Shown: in pieces, positions 43,710-52,475 of the stretch
Layout: every line of letters begins with the position of its first letter
Numbering within the stretch: the first letter of the stretch is position 1
Source of the DNA: Rathayibacter iranicus NCPPB 2253 = VKM Ac-1602
Lineage (GTDB): Bacteria; Actinomycetota; Actinomycetes; Actinomycetales; Microbacteriaceae
Length of the DNA stretch: 64,000 bases
Assembly (NCBI RefSeq): GCF_003149025.1
Contig: NZ_QGDV01000014.1
Span: forward strand, 1-64,000
Direction of reading: 5' to 3'
Program-made: the position numbers and the translations under genes
Notes under the pieces: generated by a model
What the model was told of the DNA's origin: nothing
The model's input: the letters and a program-made list of their open reading frames with translations, nothing else
Database searches by the model: none

Positions 43710-44951
43710 ATGGACACCGCTATGGACTGGCAGCAGACACTCGAAGACACTGTCCCCTCGGCGTTCGTCACCGAGCGCCAGCTCCGCTCGATGCTGGGGA
43801 AGCCCCCCGCCACCGGCGCCTGGCGCGACGGCGACCACCCGGGCGGCCGACGCTTCGCCGACCTTGGACCGTTTGACTTCGAGGCCGGCGGGCACCTCCC
43901 CCATGTGCGGATCGCCTACGAGAGTTGGGGCACACTCGCGCCCGAACGCGACAATGCCGTCCTGGTCCTGCACGCCCTGACCGGAGACTCGCACCTCATC
44001 GGCCGCGATGATCCCGGCCACGCGACCGACGGCTGGTGGTCGGGCCTCGTCGGACCAGGCCGCGTCCTCGATACCGACCGCTGGTTCGTCGTCGCCCCAA
44101 ACATGCTCGGCGGCTGCCAGGGGTCGACCGGTCCGGCTTCCCTCGCCCCAGACCGGCACGAGTGGGGAGCCCGATTCCCCTACACGAGCATCCGCGATCA
44201 GGTCCGAGCGCAGGTGCTGTTCAGCGACCTCCTCGGCATCGAGCGCTGGCACACCGTCGTCGGCGGGTCGATGGGCGGGATGCAGGCGCTCGAATGGGGG
44301 ATCGACTATCCGGAGCGTGTCGCTCGCCTCGCCGTGCTCGCCGCCCCGCCGCGCGCCACCGCTGACCAAATCGCTCTGAATTTCGTGCAGCTTGAGGCGA
44401 TCCGCAACGATGCTGCCTTCGCGGGCGGCGCCTACTACGACGCCGGCGACGGGAAGGGCCCCTACCACGGCCTGGCCCTGGCCCGGCGGATGGCGCTGGT
44501 GAACTACCGCAGCCCCTCGGAACTCAACGACCGTTTCGAGCGCAGCTGGCAGTCGGGGCTCAGCCCTCTTGGCGGTGGCGGCCGATTCGCCGTGGAGTCG
44601 TACCTCGACTTCCACGGCAACAAGTTCACCCGCCGCTTCGACGCGAACAGCTACATCACACTCGTCGAGGCGATGAACTCGCACGATGTCGGTCGCGGGC
44701 GCGGCGGTGAGGCGGAGGCGCTGCGCCGCATCACCAGTCCCACGCTCGTGCTCGGGATCGACAGCGATCGCCTGTTCCCCGTCGCGGGCCAGCGGATCAT
44801 CGCCGCGCACGCCCCCGGCGCCCTCGACGACGGCACCGTCGCTGTAATCGCCTCGACCTTCGGGCACGACGGGTTCCTGATCGAGGACGACGCTGTCGGG
44901 GCCCACCTCGCCCGCCTGCTCGCGTCTCCCGACAACAGCGCCGGTCGCTGA
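43710..44951 (+). CDS. metX: homoserine O-acetyltransferase
   Basis: MetX acetylates homoserine with acetyl-CoA to commit it to methionine synthesis. It has 413 residues at ATG 43710; ATG 43722 is an alternative start, and the GAGAAAGGA at 43678 is rather distant. The alpha/beta-hydrolase fold is clear: VLVLHALTGDSH, VAPNMLGGCQGSTGP, the nucleophile elbow VVGGSMGGMQALEWGIDYP, LVLGIDSDRLFPVAGQ (Asp) and STFGHDGFLIE (His). It works with MetY immediately upstream. Confidence 0.93.
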   Translation: MDTAMDWQQTLEDTVPSAFVTERQLRSMLGKPPATGAWRDGDHPGGRRFADLGPFDFEAGGHLPHVRIAYESWGTLAPERDNAVLVLHALTGDSHLIGRDDPGHATDGWWSGLVGPGRVLDTDRWFVVAPNMLGGCQGSTGPASLAPDRHEWGARFPYTSIRDQVRAQVLFSDLLGIERWHTVVGGSMGGMQALEWGIDYPERVARLAVLAAPPRATADQIALNFVQLEAIRNDAAFAGGAYYDAGDGKGPYHGLALARRMALVNYRSPSELNDRFERSWQSGLSPLGGGGRFAVESYLDFHGNKFTRRFDANSYITLVEAMNSHDVGRGRGGEAEALRRITSPTLVLGIDSDRLFPVAGQRIIAAHAPGALDDGTVAVIASTFGHDGFLIEDDAVGAHLARLLASPDNSAGR

Positions 44952-44965
44952 AGCTGACGCGCCGG

Positions 44966-45008
44966 AGCTGCCACTTCAGATCCTTCGCATCCGGCCAGTG
45001 GCTATCGT
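44966..45008. repeat. intergenic palindrome related to the greA-ilvA element
   Basis: GCCACT (44971-44976) and AGTGGC (44998-45003) form a stem with a loop containing GATCC...GCATCC. The left side, GAGCTGCCACTT, matches 11 of 12 bases of GAGATGCCACTT in the 27100-27161 element. It lies between the metX stop and the sensor kinase gene. Confidence 0.4.
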
Positions 45009-45056
45009 GAGACCGGGGGGTCAACCCCGCGTCGATGACCGGAGGGAGTCCACAGC

Positions 45057-46220
45057 GTGCCGATGATCCGCAGCGCACGCGAGCGCGACCGACTCCTGCG
45101 TCACTCCGCATGCGGGATCGGCGTGATCATCGACGTCGCCGCGCTCACGATGGCGCTCGTGCCCGGCACACTGCGGCCCGCCGCTGTCCCGTTCGCCGTG
45201 CTGCTGCTCCTGGGTCTGGTCGCCGCGCATATCGAACTCGCCCGCACCGGCCGCCCGAGCAGCCTCATCGCCGTAGCCGTCGGTGGACTCCTGCTGGGGG
45301 CGGGTCTCGCTGTGGGCATCACGCCCGAGAGCGGTTTTGACGGGTTCGTGCTGGTCAACACGGCAAACGCCGTGACCGCCAGCATCGCCATGGTCGTGAC
45401 GACCTCTCTGCGCCGCCTCGCCCTCCTGCTGCCCGTGCTGATCCTGAGCATCATCCCCTCGGTCCTCGCCTCGAGCGGCACAACGATTCCCACCGTCGTC
45501 CTGCAGAGCCTTCTACCGTGGGGCACCCTGAGCGGCTTCGCCCTCTGGATCAGCACAGCCGTCCCCCGCGTCATTCGCCGGATCGACAGCATCGGCAATG
45601 CTCACCGCGTCGAGCGACAGGCCAGCGAGATGGAGGCGCGGCGGCGGCAGGGCGCCCGACTCCTGCACGACACCGTGCTCGCGACGCTCACTCTCCTGGC
45701 GCATTCCGGCTTCGGCGTCTCGAGCGAAGCGCTCCGCCAGCAGGCCGCTCAAGATGCGCAACTCCTGCGCCAGCTTCGGCTCGGCGCTACCCCGACTCCG
45801 AGCGCCTCCGGCTCCTACCGGCTCACGAGCGTCACGACCGCGCCCGCGGCCAATACGCTCGAGACCGTCCGCAGCCGCTTCGGCAGGATGGGCCTCGAGG
45901 TGATCTGGCACGGATCCGGCCAGGTGGCGCTCTCCGGCGTGGCACTCGACTCTTTCGTGCTCGCCTTGGCCGAATGCCTCGAGAACGTGCGCCGGCACTC
46001 GGGCGTCTCCACCGCCGACGTCACCATCACGGAGGACGAGACGACCGTGCGCGCGATGGTCACCGACGCCGGGTCGGGCTTCGACGTCACCACAGTGCCA
46101 GCCTCAAAGCTCGGCTTCAGGGAGTCGGTCGTCGCTCGGCTCGGCGATGTGGGCGGTCGGACACGACTGTTCAGCTCCGCCGGTTCGGGAACGACAGTGG
46201 TACTCGAGGTGCCCAAGTGA
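45057..46220 (+). CDS. sensor histidine kinase (NarL-system type)
   Basis: The protein has 387 residues at GTG 45057. Five to six hydrophobic helices form the N-terminal sensor (PAAVPFAVLLLLGLVAAHIE, SIAMVVTTSLRRLALLLPVL). The phosphoacceptor helix carries GARLLHDTVLATLTLLAH. An HATPase domain follows with the N-box LALAECLENVRRHSG, a G-box DAGSGFDV and the terminal SAGSGTTVVLEV. It is first of three overlapping genes with a membrane protein and a LuxR-type response regulator. The signal is unknown. Confidence 0.85.
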   Translation: MPMIRSARERDRLLRHSACGIGVIIDVAALTMALVPGTLRPAAVPFAVLLLLGLVAAHIELARTGRPSSLIAVAVGGLLLGAGLAVGITPESGFDGFVLVNTANAVTASIAMVVTTSLRRLALLLPVLILSIIPSVLASSGTTIPTVVLQSLLPWGTLSGFALWISTAVPRVIRRIDSIGNAHRVERQASEMEARRRQGARLLHDTVLATLTLLAHSGFGVSSEALRQQAAQDAQLLRQLRLGATPTPSASGSYRLTSVTTAPAANTLETVRSRFGRMGLEVIWHGSGQVALSGVALDSFVLALAECLENVRRHSGVSTADVTITEDETTVRAMVTDAGSGFDVTTVPASKLGFRESVVARLGDVGGRTRLFSSAGSGTTVVLEVPK

Positions 46221-47452
46221 GCGACGCGCTGCCGGACTCCTCCGCCCCTTTGCTCACGGGGGGTACCGCCGCGCCGGGTCGTCTCTCACGGGCCGCCCGA
46301 TCGTTGCGCCGTCGGCAGGAGGGGCTCGGCACCAACTATCTCGGCAGCGGACTGAACGGGATCGCGGCGGCCATCATGGCCTACGAGCTGCTGATCTTCC
46401 TCGCGACATCGAGCCGATACACCCAGCCCGGTCTGACCGTCGTCGCCTGGATTCTCGTGCTCCTCGCCTTCGCCACGACCATCGCCGTCGTGCACCTGCC
46501 GGGACGACGCCTGCCGACCGGCGTGTACGTGGGCTTTCTCCTCCTCGCCGCGACGGCCGTTGCGCTCGACCTGCTCGCGATCACCGGATCCGACTCCGCC
46601 CGCACCGTCCCCACCGCCACCGTGGCCGCGGTCGTCGCGCACTCCGCCCTCATCGTGCATCGGCGCGGTTTCGAGATTCTCACCGTCGGGATCCTCGTCG
46701 CGGGCGCCGAGGTGATCGCTTTTTGCACAATGGGCTCCGGAGAGGCGGACATCCTCTCGGTTCGGATCGGCGCGCTCGTGGTCACTATCGCTCCCGCCGT
46801 CGTCGTGGTGGTGACGATGCGCGGCTTCCGTCGGATGGTGCAACTCGAGATCGATCGCGCCCTTGTGCAGAGCACCACTCTCGGGCCGCGCTACGCAGTG
46901 GGAATGCTCGCCTCCGAGGAGCTGGCCCGCCTCGATCTTGCCGCCGAGCGTCTCCTCACCGACGTCGGTGACGGCTCCATCGACCTGCCACTCGATACAC
47001 AACGTGCAGCCCAAGCGGCGTCCCTCGCCACGCAACTCCGCCTGCACCTGATTGACAGGCGCCACGAAACCTGGCTGCACCACGCGATTCTCGAGTCCGA
47101 ACTGCTCGCGCCCCTCGTCGACCTGGACGATCCCGACGGAAGCGCCGGCCTGTTGAACCATCGCCAGCGCGATGGCCTCCTCTCGGCGGTGTGGCTCATC
47201 GCCGATAGCGCCACCGGCCTCGCCGTGGAACTGCAAGTCGAGGCCGGCAGAGCACGCGCGACGGGCAGCGATGCGGCCGGACGCCACCTGCTGGTCCCCA
47301 TCACCCTCCGCTCCTCGGGCGCGCCTTTGCGCGGAGTCGATCCTGCGACGTGGGAAGCTATCGCTCAGGTCGGCGTCTTCCGCGACACCTCGCGGGATGG
47401 AGAGCTATGGATCGAGATCGACTGCCTTGTCGAGAATCCTGCCGACCGGTGA
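46217..47452 (+). CDS. polytopic membrane protein of a kinase-regulator cassette
   Basis: The protein has 411 residues at GTG 46217, with a GTGA overlap with the kinase stop. It has six hydrophobic helices (GIAAAIMAYELLIFLATSSR, ILVLLAFATTIAVV, GVYVGFLLLAATAVALDLLA, LSVRIGALVVTIAPAVVVVV). A soluble region of about 190 residues follows (LASEELARLDLAAERLLTDV, LQVEAGRARATGSDAAGRHL). The overall plan copies that of the neighbouring kinase, but the His box and the ATP-binding N and G boxes are missing. It may be a degenerate kinase or a co-sensor. No family is recognised with confidence. Confidence 0.7.
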   Translation: MSDALPDSSAPLLTGGTAAPGRLSRAARSLRRRQEGLGTNYLGSGLNGIAAAIMAYELLIFLATSSRYTQPGLTVVAWILVLLAFATTIAVVHLPGRRLPTGVYVGFLLLAATAVALDLLAITGSDSARTVPTATVAAVVAHSALIVHRRGFEILTVGILVAGAEVIAFCTMGSGEADILSVRIGALVVTIAPAVVVVVTMRGFRRMVQLEIDRALVQSTTLGPRYAVGMLASEELARLDLAAERLLTDVGDGSIDLPLDTQRAAQAASLATQLRLHLIDRRHETWLHHAILESELLAPLVDLDDPDGSAGLLNHRQRDGLLSAVWLIADSATGLAVELQVEAGRARATGSDAAGRHLLVPITLRSSGAPLRGVDPATWEAIAQVGVFRDTSRDGELWIEIDCLVENPADR

Positions 47453-47494
47453 GTGGCCGAGATCCCGCAGACGACAGCCGACCGAAGGACACCG

Positions 47495-48154
47495 ATGACC
47501 CACACCCCTGACTCAAAGATCACCCTCGCGGTCGTCGACGACCACAAGATGCTCCTTGGTGCATTAACCGAGTGGATCCGCGGAGCCGCGTCCGATATCC
47601 AGCTGGTCGCGGCCGTCGCCTCCTGGCCCGAGCTCCTCACGCATCCCGAATTCCCGGTCGATGTCGTGCTGCTCGACCTCGACCTCAAGGACAACATCCC
47701 GATCTCGGTGAAGCTGTCGACCCTCAAGACGACGGGCGTGAAGACGGTGCTGATGAGCACCTACTCCGAACCGGCTGTCGTGCGTGAGGCCCTGGCCTCC
47801 GGCGCCCTCGGATACCTCGTGAAGACCGAAGACGCCGACATGATCGTCGAGGCGATCCGCGCGGCGAAGGACGGCCACTCCTACATCTCGCACGAACTCG
47901 ACATGGCTCTGTCGACCGGCGACTCGGACGGTGCCCCGAAGCTGAGCGCTCAGGAGCGCCGCGTCATGGCCCTCTACGGGGGCGGCGAGCCCGTGAAGTC
48001 CGTCGCCTTCGAACTCGGCATCTCGGAGGAGACCGCGAAGTCATACCTCAAACGCATCCGCGAGAAGTACCGCGTGGTCGGCATCGATGTGGGCACCAAG
48101 GTGGCGCTGCGCAAACGCGCCATCCACGACGGAATCCTCATCGAGACGGATTGA
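47495..48154 (+). CDS. LuxR-type response regulator
   Basis: The protein has 219 residues. ATG 47495 is preferred because AAGGA lies 6 nt upstream; GTG 47453 is open but unsupported. The receiver domain has the acidic pair in AVVDDHKMLLGAL, the phosphorylation site in VDVVLLDLDLKD, and the switch Ser and Lys in VLMSTYSEP and GYLVKTED. The LuxR helix-turn-helix follows (LSAQERRVMALYGGGEPVKS, LGISEETAKSYLKRIREKY). It is the output of the kinase and membrane protein encoded directly upstream. Confidence 0.9.
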   Translation: MTHTPDSKITLAVVDDHKMLLGALTEWIRGAASDIQLVAAVASWPELLTHPEFPVDVVLLDLDLKDNIPISVKLSTLKTTGVKTVLMSTYSEPAVVREALASGALGYLVKTEDADMIVEAIRAAKDGHSYISHELDMALSTGDSDGAPKLSAQERRVMALYGGGEPVKSVAFELGISEETAKSYLKRIREKYRVVGIDVGTKVALRKRAIHDGILIETD

Positions 48155-48246
48155 GTTGTCGTGCGCGGCAGGCGGCGCCGCCGTTGGCTGTTCGAAGGGG
48201 ACGCATGGGGAAGAGCGGGGGGCGGGGCGCTAAGGAGCGCGGCGAG

Positions 48247-49290
48247 TCAGGACCGGGTGGGGGCGACCGCGACGGTCATGCCGGCCGAAGCGGATGGGCC
48301 GTCCATCGCGACCAGGGCGGCGGGGAGGTCCTCGAAGGGGATGACACGCCCTACGGAGTCGCCGAGGCGTAGTCGTCCCGCGACGATCTCGCCGAGCAGA
48401 GCCGCGTACTCGCTGCGAGCAATCCCGTGGCTACCCAGCAGCTCGAGTTCTTGGGCGATGACCCGGCCGAGCGGGATCGCGGGCGCAGCCTCCGCGTCAA
48501 GCAGAAGACCCACCTGGACATGCCGCCCGCGTGGCCGCAGGACAGCGATCGACGCCTCCGCCGTGGCCCTGCTCCCGACAGCGTCGATCCCGAGGTGGAC
48601 TCCGCCGCCGGTCGCCGTCAGAATCGCTTCGACGGCGCCGTCACCGGCCACGACAGTGACCGCACCGAGCGCCGCGACCACCTCGAGTGCCCGAGCGGAG
48701 ACGTCGGTGGCGATGACCCGCGCTCCCGCTGCCAGTGCGACAAGCACTGCCGATAAGCCCACTCCTCCGCAACCGAAGACGGCGACCCACTCGCCACGGG
48801 CAACGCGACCCCGGGCGTGCACCGCGTGGTAGGCCGTCCCGAAGCGGCAGCCGAGCCCGGCGGCCTCAACGAAGCCGACGGCGTCGGGGAGGGCCACCAG
48901 GTTCAGGTCGGCGCGGGGGACGACCAGCGCCTCGGCGTGTGATCCGTCGAGCGTGAACCCCGGCTGCTGCTGGCGAAGGCAGACCTGCGTCGCTCCTTCA
49001 TGGCACTGGTCACAGTCGCCGCACGCGAACACGAAAGGCGCCGTGACCCGGTCGCCGACGGCGAAATTCACCACTTCCGCGCCGACCTCGGCGACGGTCC
49101 CGGCGAACTCGTGACCCGAGATCTGCGGAGGCACGACGGAGTCGTCGTGCCCCTTCCAGGCGTGCCAGTCGCTCCGGCAAACCCCGGTCGCGGCCACGCG
49201 AACCACGACCCCGTCACGTGGGCAGACCGGATCGGGGACCTCGACGATCTCGGGAGGAGCTTCGAAATCCACGTATCTGACGGCGCGCAT
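48247..49290 (-). CDS. zinc-dependent alcohol dehydrogenase family protein
   Basis: This medium-chain dehydrogenase has 347 residues at ATG 49290. Catalytic zinc ligands are C38 (ATGVCRSDWHAW) and H60/E61 (ISGHEFAGTVAEVG). The structural zinc is bound by FACGDCDQCHEGATQVC. The nucleotide-binding motif VFGCGGVGLSAVLVALAAG and a following Asp (VIATDVSARAL) predict NAD(H) preference. The substrate is unassigned. It stands alone between the signalling cassette and the MFS gene. Confidence 0.88.
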   Translation of the reverse strand: MRAVRYVDFEAPPEIVEVPDPVCPRDGVVVRVAATGVCRSDWHAWKGHDDSVVPPQISGHEFAGTVAEVGAEVVNFAVGDRVTAPFVFACGDCDQCHEGATQVCLRQQQPGFTLDGSHAEALVVPRADLNLVALPDAVGFVEAAGLGCRFGTAYHAVHARGRVARGEWVAVFGCGGVGLSAVLVALAAGARVIATDVSARALEVVAALGAVTVVAGDGAVEAILTATGGGVHLGIDAVGSRATAEASIAVLRPRGRHVQVGLLLDAEAAPAIPLGRVIAQELELLGSHGIARSEYAALLGEIVAGRLRLGDSVGRVIPFEDLPAALVAMDGPSASAGMTVAVAPTRS

Positions 49291-49357
49291 GACGCGAGTC
49301 TTCCAGAGCGCGGACCCGACCCGTTGACCGCGTCGCAGTCGGAGCTGTGTGGCGGCG

Positions 49358-50620
49358 CTACGCCACGGTGATCGGGATCTCGCGCGCGCCGGGTTCCGTC
49401 GATTCGCGGTACACCGGGTACAGAGTGCCGCGAGCGCGGTCGATCCCGATGCTGGCGAGAGTAAGGATGACGCCGGCAGCTGTCAGGCCCACTCCGACCC
49501 AGATGGGCGAGAGGTAGCCCAGACTCGCTGCGATCGTGACGCCTCCGAGGGCGGCTCCGATCGAATTGCCGATGTTGAGGGCGGAGTGATTCAGTGCGGC
49601 GGCGATGGTCTGGCTCTCGCGTGCAACATCCATCAACCTGGTCTGGATCGCAGGAGATGCCGCTGCCGAGAATGCCGCGGCGAGGAAGGTGAAGGTGATG
49701 AGTCCCGCGAGCGTCGATGCGGTGAGCGCGAGTCCCATCAGCGAGACGCCGACTCCCACGAAGAAGACGACTAGCGCGCGCCGCACGTTCCGGTCGGCCG
49801 CCCACCCGCCCACGAGGTTGCCGACGGTCATCCCCAGGCCGATCACGACCAGGATCCACGGGACCGCGCTTAGCGGCAACCCGGTCACTTCGGTCGAGAG
49901 CGGGGAGATGTAGGTGTACATCGCGAAGAGACCGCCGAATCCGATCGCACCGACCAGCAGGGTCATCCACACTTGAAGTCGGCCAAAGGCCCGGAGCTCG
50001 TTGCGCATCGTCGCGGCCGGGTTTCCCGGCTGGTGTGGAACGAGCACCTGCACGGCGACGACCGTCAGCGCGAAGAGCGCGGCGACCACCGCGTAGGCAC
50101 TGCGCCAGCCCGCCACCTGACCGACCCACGTGATCGCCGGCACGCCGACCACATTGGCGATGGTGAGGCCCGAGAGGACGAACGCCACACCCTTCCCGCG
50201 CTTACCCGGCCCCATCAGATCCGCGGCGACGAGGGAGGCAATGCCGAAGTAGGCGCCGTGCGGCAACGCTGCGACGAATCGCGCCACAAGGACGAGTGAA
50301 AAGGTCGGCAGCAGCGCTGACCCGATCGTGCCCACAGGGAAGGCGACCAGCAGCGTCAGGAGGAGCCGCTTGCGCGGCCAGCGCGCCGCTGCGGCTGCAA
50401 TCGTCGGAGCGCCGACGACCACGCCGAGCGCGTAAGCCGAGATCAGCATCCCGGCCTGCGACATGGCCCGCTCCGAACTCTCGGCGTAGACGTCGGGCAG
50501 AAGGTCGGCAGCCAGCTGCGGCAGAAGTCCCATCGCAACGAACTCGGTACAGCCGATGCCGAATCCGCCCATCGCGAGGGCGAGTAGGGCGAGTCGGGTG
50601 CGGGCTGGGGTGAGTGTCAC
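49358..50620 (-). CDS. MFS transporter (drug/sugar efflux type)
   Basis: The protein has 420 residues at GTG 50620 and 12 transmembrane helices. ALAMGGFGIGCTEFVAMGLL is the typical opening of the AraJ/YdhP/PbuE-like DHA1 efflux proteins. The inter-domain AxxWPRKRLLL loop (motif A-like) and GWRSAYAVVAALFAL are present. It likely exports small hydrophobic compounds or sugars by proton antiport. No regulator is adjacent. Confidence 0.87.
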   Translation of the reverse strand: MTLTPARTRLALLALAMGGFGIGCTEFVAMGLLPQLAADLLPDVYAESSERAMSQAGMLISAYALGVVVGAPTIAAAAARWPRKRLLLTLLVAFPVGTIGSALLPTFSLVLVARFVAALPHGAYFGIASLVAADLMGPGKRGKGVAFVLSGLTIANVVGVPAITWVGQVAGWRSAYAVVAALFALTVVAVQVLVPHQPGNPAATMRNELRAFGRLQVWMTLLVGAIGFGGLFAMYTYISPLSTEVTGLPLSAVPWILVVIGLGMTVGNLVGGWAADRNVRRALVVFFVGVGVSLMGLALTASTLAGLITFTFLAAAFSAAASPAIQTRLMDVARESQTIAAALNHSALNIGNSIGAALGGVTIAASLGYLSPIWVGVGLTAAGVILTLASIGIDRARGTLYPVYRESTEPGAREIPITVA

Positions 50621-50699
50621 GGGCCAAGGGTACCGAGGATCGGCGCAATGTCGAATCGATTCGAGCACCCATGCGGAAGAGAGGTTTCCGCGAGCGCCG

Positions 50700-51002
50700 C
50701 TACTCCTCCAGCGCCCGGTTCAACCGCTCGAGCTTCCCGTCTATCTCGCCCGAGTAGCCGGGTCGGATGTCGGCCTTCAGCACCAGCGAGACACGCGTGC
50801 CATAGGCGCCGACGGCCTCTGTCGCCCGCTTCACCACGTCGAAGACGTCGTCCCACTCGCCCTCGATCTCGGTAAACATGGACGTGGTGCGGTGCGCGAG
50901 CCCGCTCTCGCGAACGATGCGGACGGCGGCGGCGACGGCGTCGTGCACGGAGGCGTCGGGCGCCTCACCCCCGGACGGAGCGACGGAGAAAGCAACGAGC
51001 AT
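50700..51002 (-). CDS. MTH1187-family thiamine-binding protein
   Basis: The protein has 100 residues at ATG 51002 with GGGAGG upstream. It is a ferredoxin-like fold of the YqgV/MTH1187 family: LVAFSVAPSGGEAPDASVHD, SGLAHRTTSMFTEIEGEWDD, VFDVVKRATEAVGAYGTRVS and IRPGYSGEIDGKLERLNRAL. Family members bind thiamine or hydroxymethylpyrimidine in the cytoplasm. No thiamine genes or TPP riboswitch are nearby. Confidence 0.85.
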   Translation of the reverse strand: MLVAFSVAPSGGEAPDASVHDAVAAAVRIVRESGLAHRTTSMFTEIEGEWDDVFDVVKRATEAVGAYGTRVSLVLKADIRPGYSGEIDGKLERLNRALEE

Positions 51003-51065
51003 GAGAGCCTCCCTCAACGCAGCCGCGTCTCGGTTGCGCACTGCGAGCCTACGAGGCCCTGGTTC

Positions 51066-52364
51066 TCAGGCCGAGTGCGCGGCGAGAGCCACCGCAGGCA
51101 GGCTGGCTTCGCGCTCCAGAGCCCGAGGCGAGCCTGCCCGCCAGAGTTCGCGCACGAGCCAGCCGAGGAGCACCACCAGCAGCGCGTTGCGCGCGGTGAG
51201 CACGAGGACCATCCACCACTGCGACCAGAGAAGGAGGAGGTACAGGTAGGGGTAGATGACCTGAGTCAGCGCCGCCGTCACGAGGGTCAGCGCAGCGGGA
51301 CGGTCGAAGGAACCATCGCGGCACGCGATGAGGCCCGCGATCACCGGCGGGGCCAGCCAGACGATGTACTGCGGAGACAGCACCTTGTTCGTGTCGATGA
51401 ACACGACGACGAAGGTCAGGGCGAGCAGTGGGAAGAGCCATGTGGGCTCCGCCTTGCGCGCGAGGGCTCGCAGACCGAGCAGCGCCACGCCGAGCATCGC
51501 CAGTGCGAGCAGCGGGGTCATGAGGCTCGCCGCCCACTCTGTGCCGGGCCCGTGCATCTCGAAGGTGTTGATATCGGCCGCGTAGTAGACGTAACTGCCC
51601 GTGCCGGGAACGACCGACAGCCACATCCACGGCGTGCTGACGACCGCCTCGATCTGGAGCCCCCGGTCGGTCTGGTCGGTGACGAAGCTGAAGACCTGGT
51701 CGCCGCCTCCGATCAGCACGACTCCGAGCACGATCAGGACGGACGTGACGGCGGGGACGAGCACCATCCGGACGCGACCGCGAAGAACCAGTACGGCGGC
51801 GGCGAGGATCGCGGCCGGCCAGACCTTGATCCAGGTGCCGATGGTGAGCAGGAACGCGGCGACGCCCGGCCGTGTGGAGGCCCAGAGCATCCCCGCTATC
51901 GCGGGTGGCGCCGTGAACGCGTCGATTCGACCGATCGTGATGGGACCGAGCAGGACGAAAAACAGGAGCCACCAGCGCGCAGCGGCGAGACGTGCCGCCG
52001 TGCGTCCGCGCAGCAGGAGGGCGAAGGCCGCCGCGTCGGCGAGAGCCACGAGCACGAGCCACGTCAGGTCGTAGCCGTCGGCCCCGAAGAGCCAGGAGGA
52101 GGCGATCGGGCCCCAGGCCAGGATCGGGTAGACCCAGCCGGTGTCGATCCCCGCGACAGCGCCTCCCTCGACGGCCGCTTGCATCCATCCTTTGTAGTGG
52201 ATGCTGACGTCGCCCAGAGGGAGTCCCGGCGCGAACAGCGCCAGGAGTGAGAGCAGCACGTGCACGAGCGCGAATCCGCCCCAGAGGACTCCAACGGAGT
52301 CGCGGTTCTCACGCAGCCAGGCGAGGGGGCGGGAGAACGCGCGGGAAGGGGAGGACGGCACCGC
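51066..52364 (-). CDS. DUF2029/GT87-like membrane glycosyltransferase
   Basis: The protein has 432 residues if GTG 52364 is used. It has roughly ten to twelve hydrophobic helices. Features: a first-loop LPLGDVSIHYKGWMQAAVEG with an acidic residue, WVYPILAWGPIASSW, TIGTWIKVWPAAILAA (conserved KxxP) and NKVLSPQYIVWLAPPVIAGL. This is the layout of polyprenol-phosphate-mannose-dependent GT-C enzymes that mannosylate wall lipids in actinobacteria. The exact acceptor is unknown. Confidence 0.78.
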   Translation of the reverse strand, partial: AVPSSPSRAFSRPLAWLRENRDSVGVLWGGFALVHVLLSLLALFAPGLPLGDVSIHYKGWMQAAVEGGAVAGIDTGWVYPILAWGPIASSWLFGADGYDLTWLVLVALADAAAFALLLRGRTAARLAAARWWLLFFVLLGPITIGRIDAFTAPPAIAGMLWASTRPGVAAFLLTIGTWIKVWPAAILAAAVLVLRGRVRMVLVPAVTSVLIVLGVVLIGGGDQVFSFVTDQTDRGLQIEAVVSTPWMWLSVVPGTGSYVYYAADINTFEMHGPGTEWAASLMTPLLALAMLGVALLGLRALARKAEPTWLFPLLALTFVVVFIDTNKVLSPQYIVWLAPPVIAGLIACRDGSFDRPAALTLVTAALTQVIYPYLYLLLLWSQWWMVLVLTARNALLVVLLGWLVRELWRAGSPRALEREASLPAVALAAHSA

Positions 52365-52475
52365 GACAGTGTAGACGGCCAGCCGGTCAGAATGCTGGAG
52401 CCTGTACCCCGAGCGGGCGTCAGTCCCCGACGGGAGCGCCGGAATCACACTAACCGTCAGTACCCCGTGAGAGCG

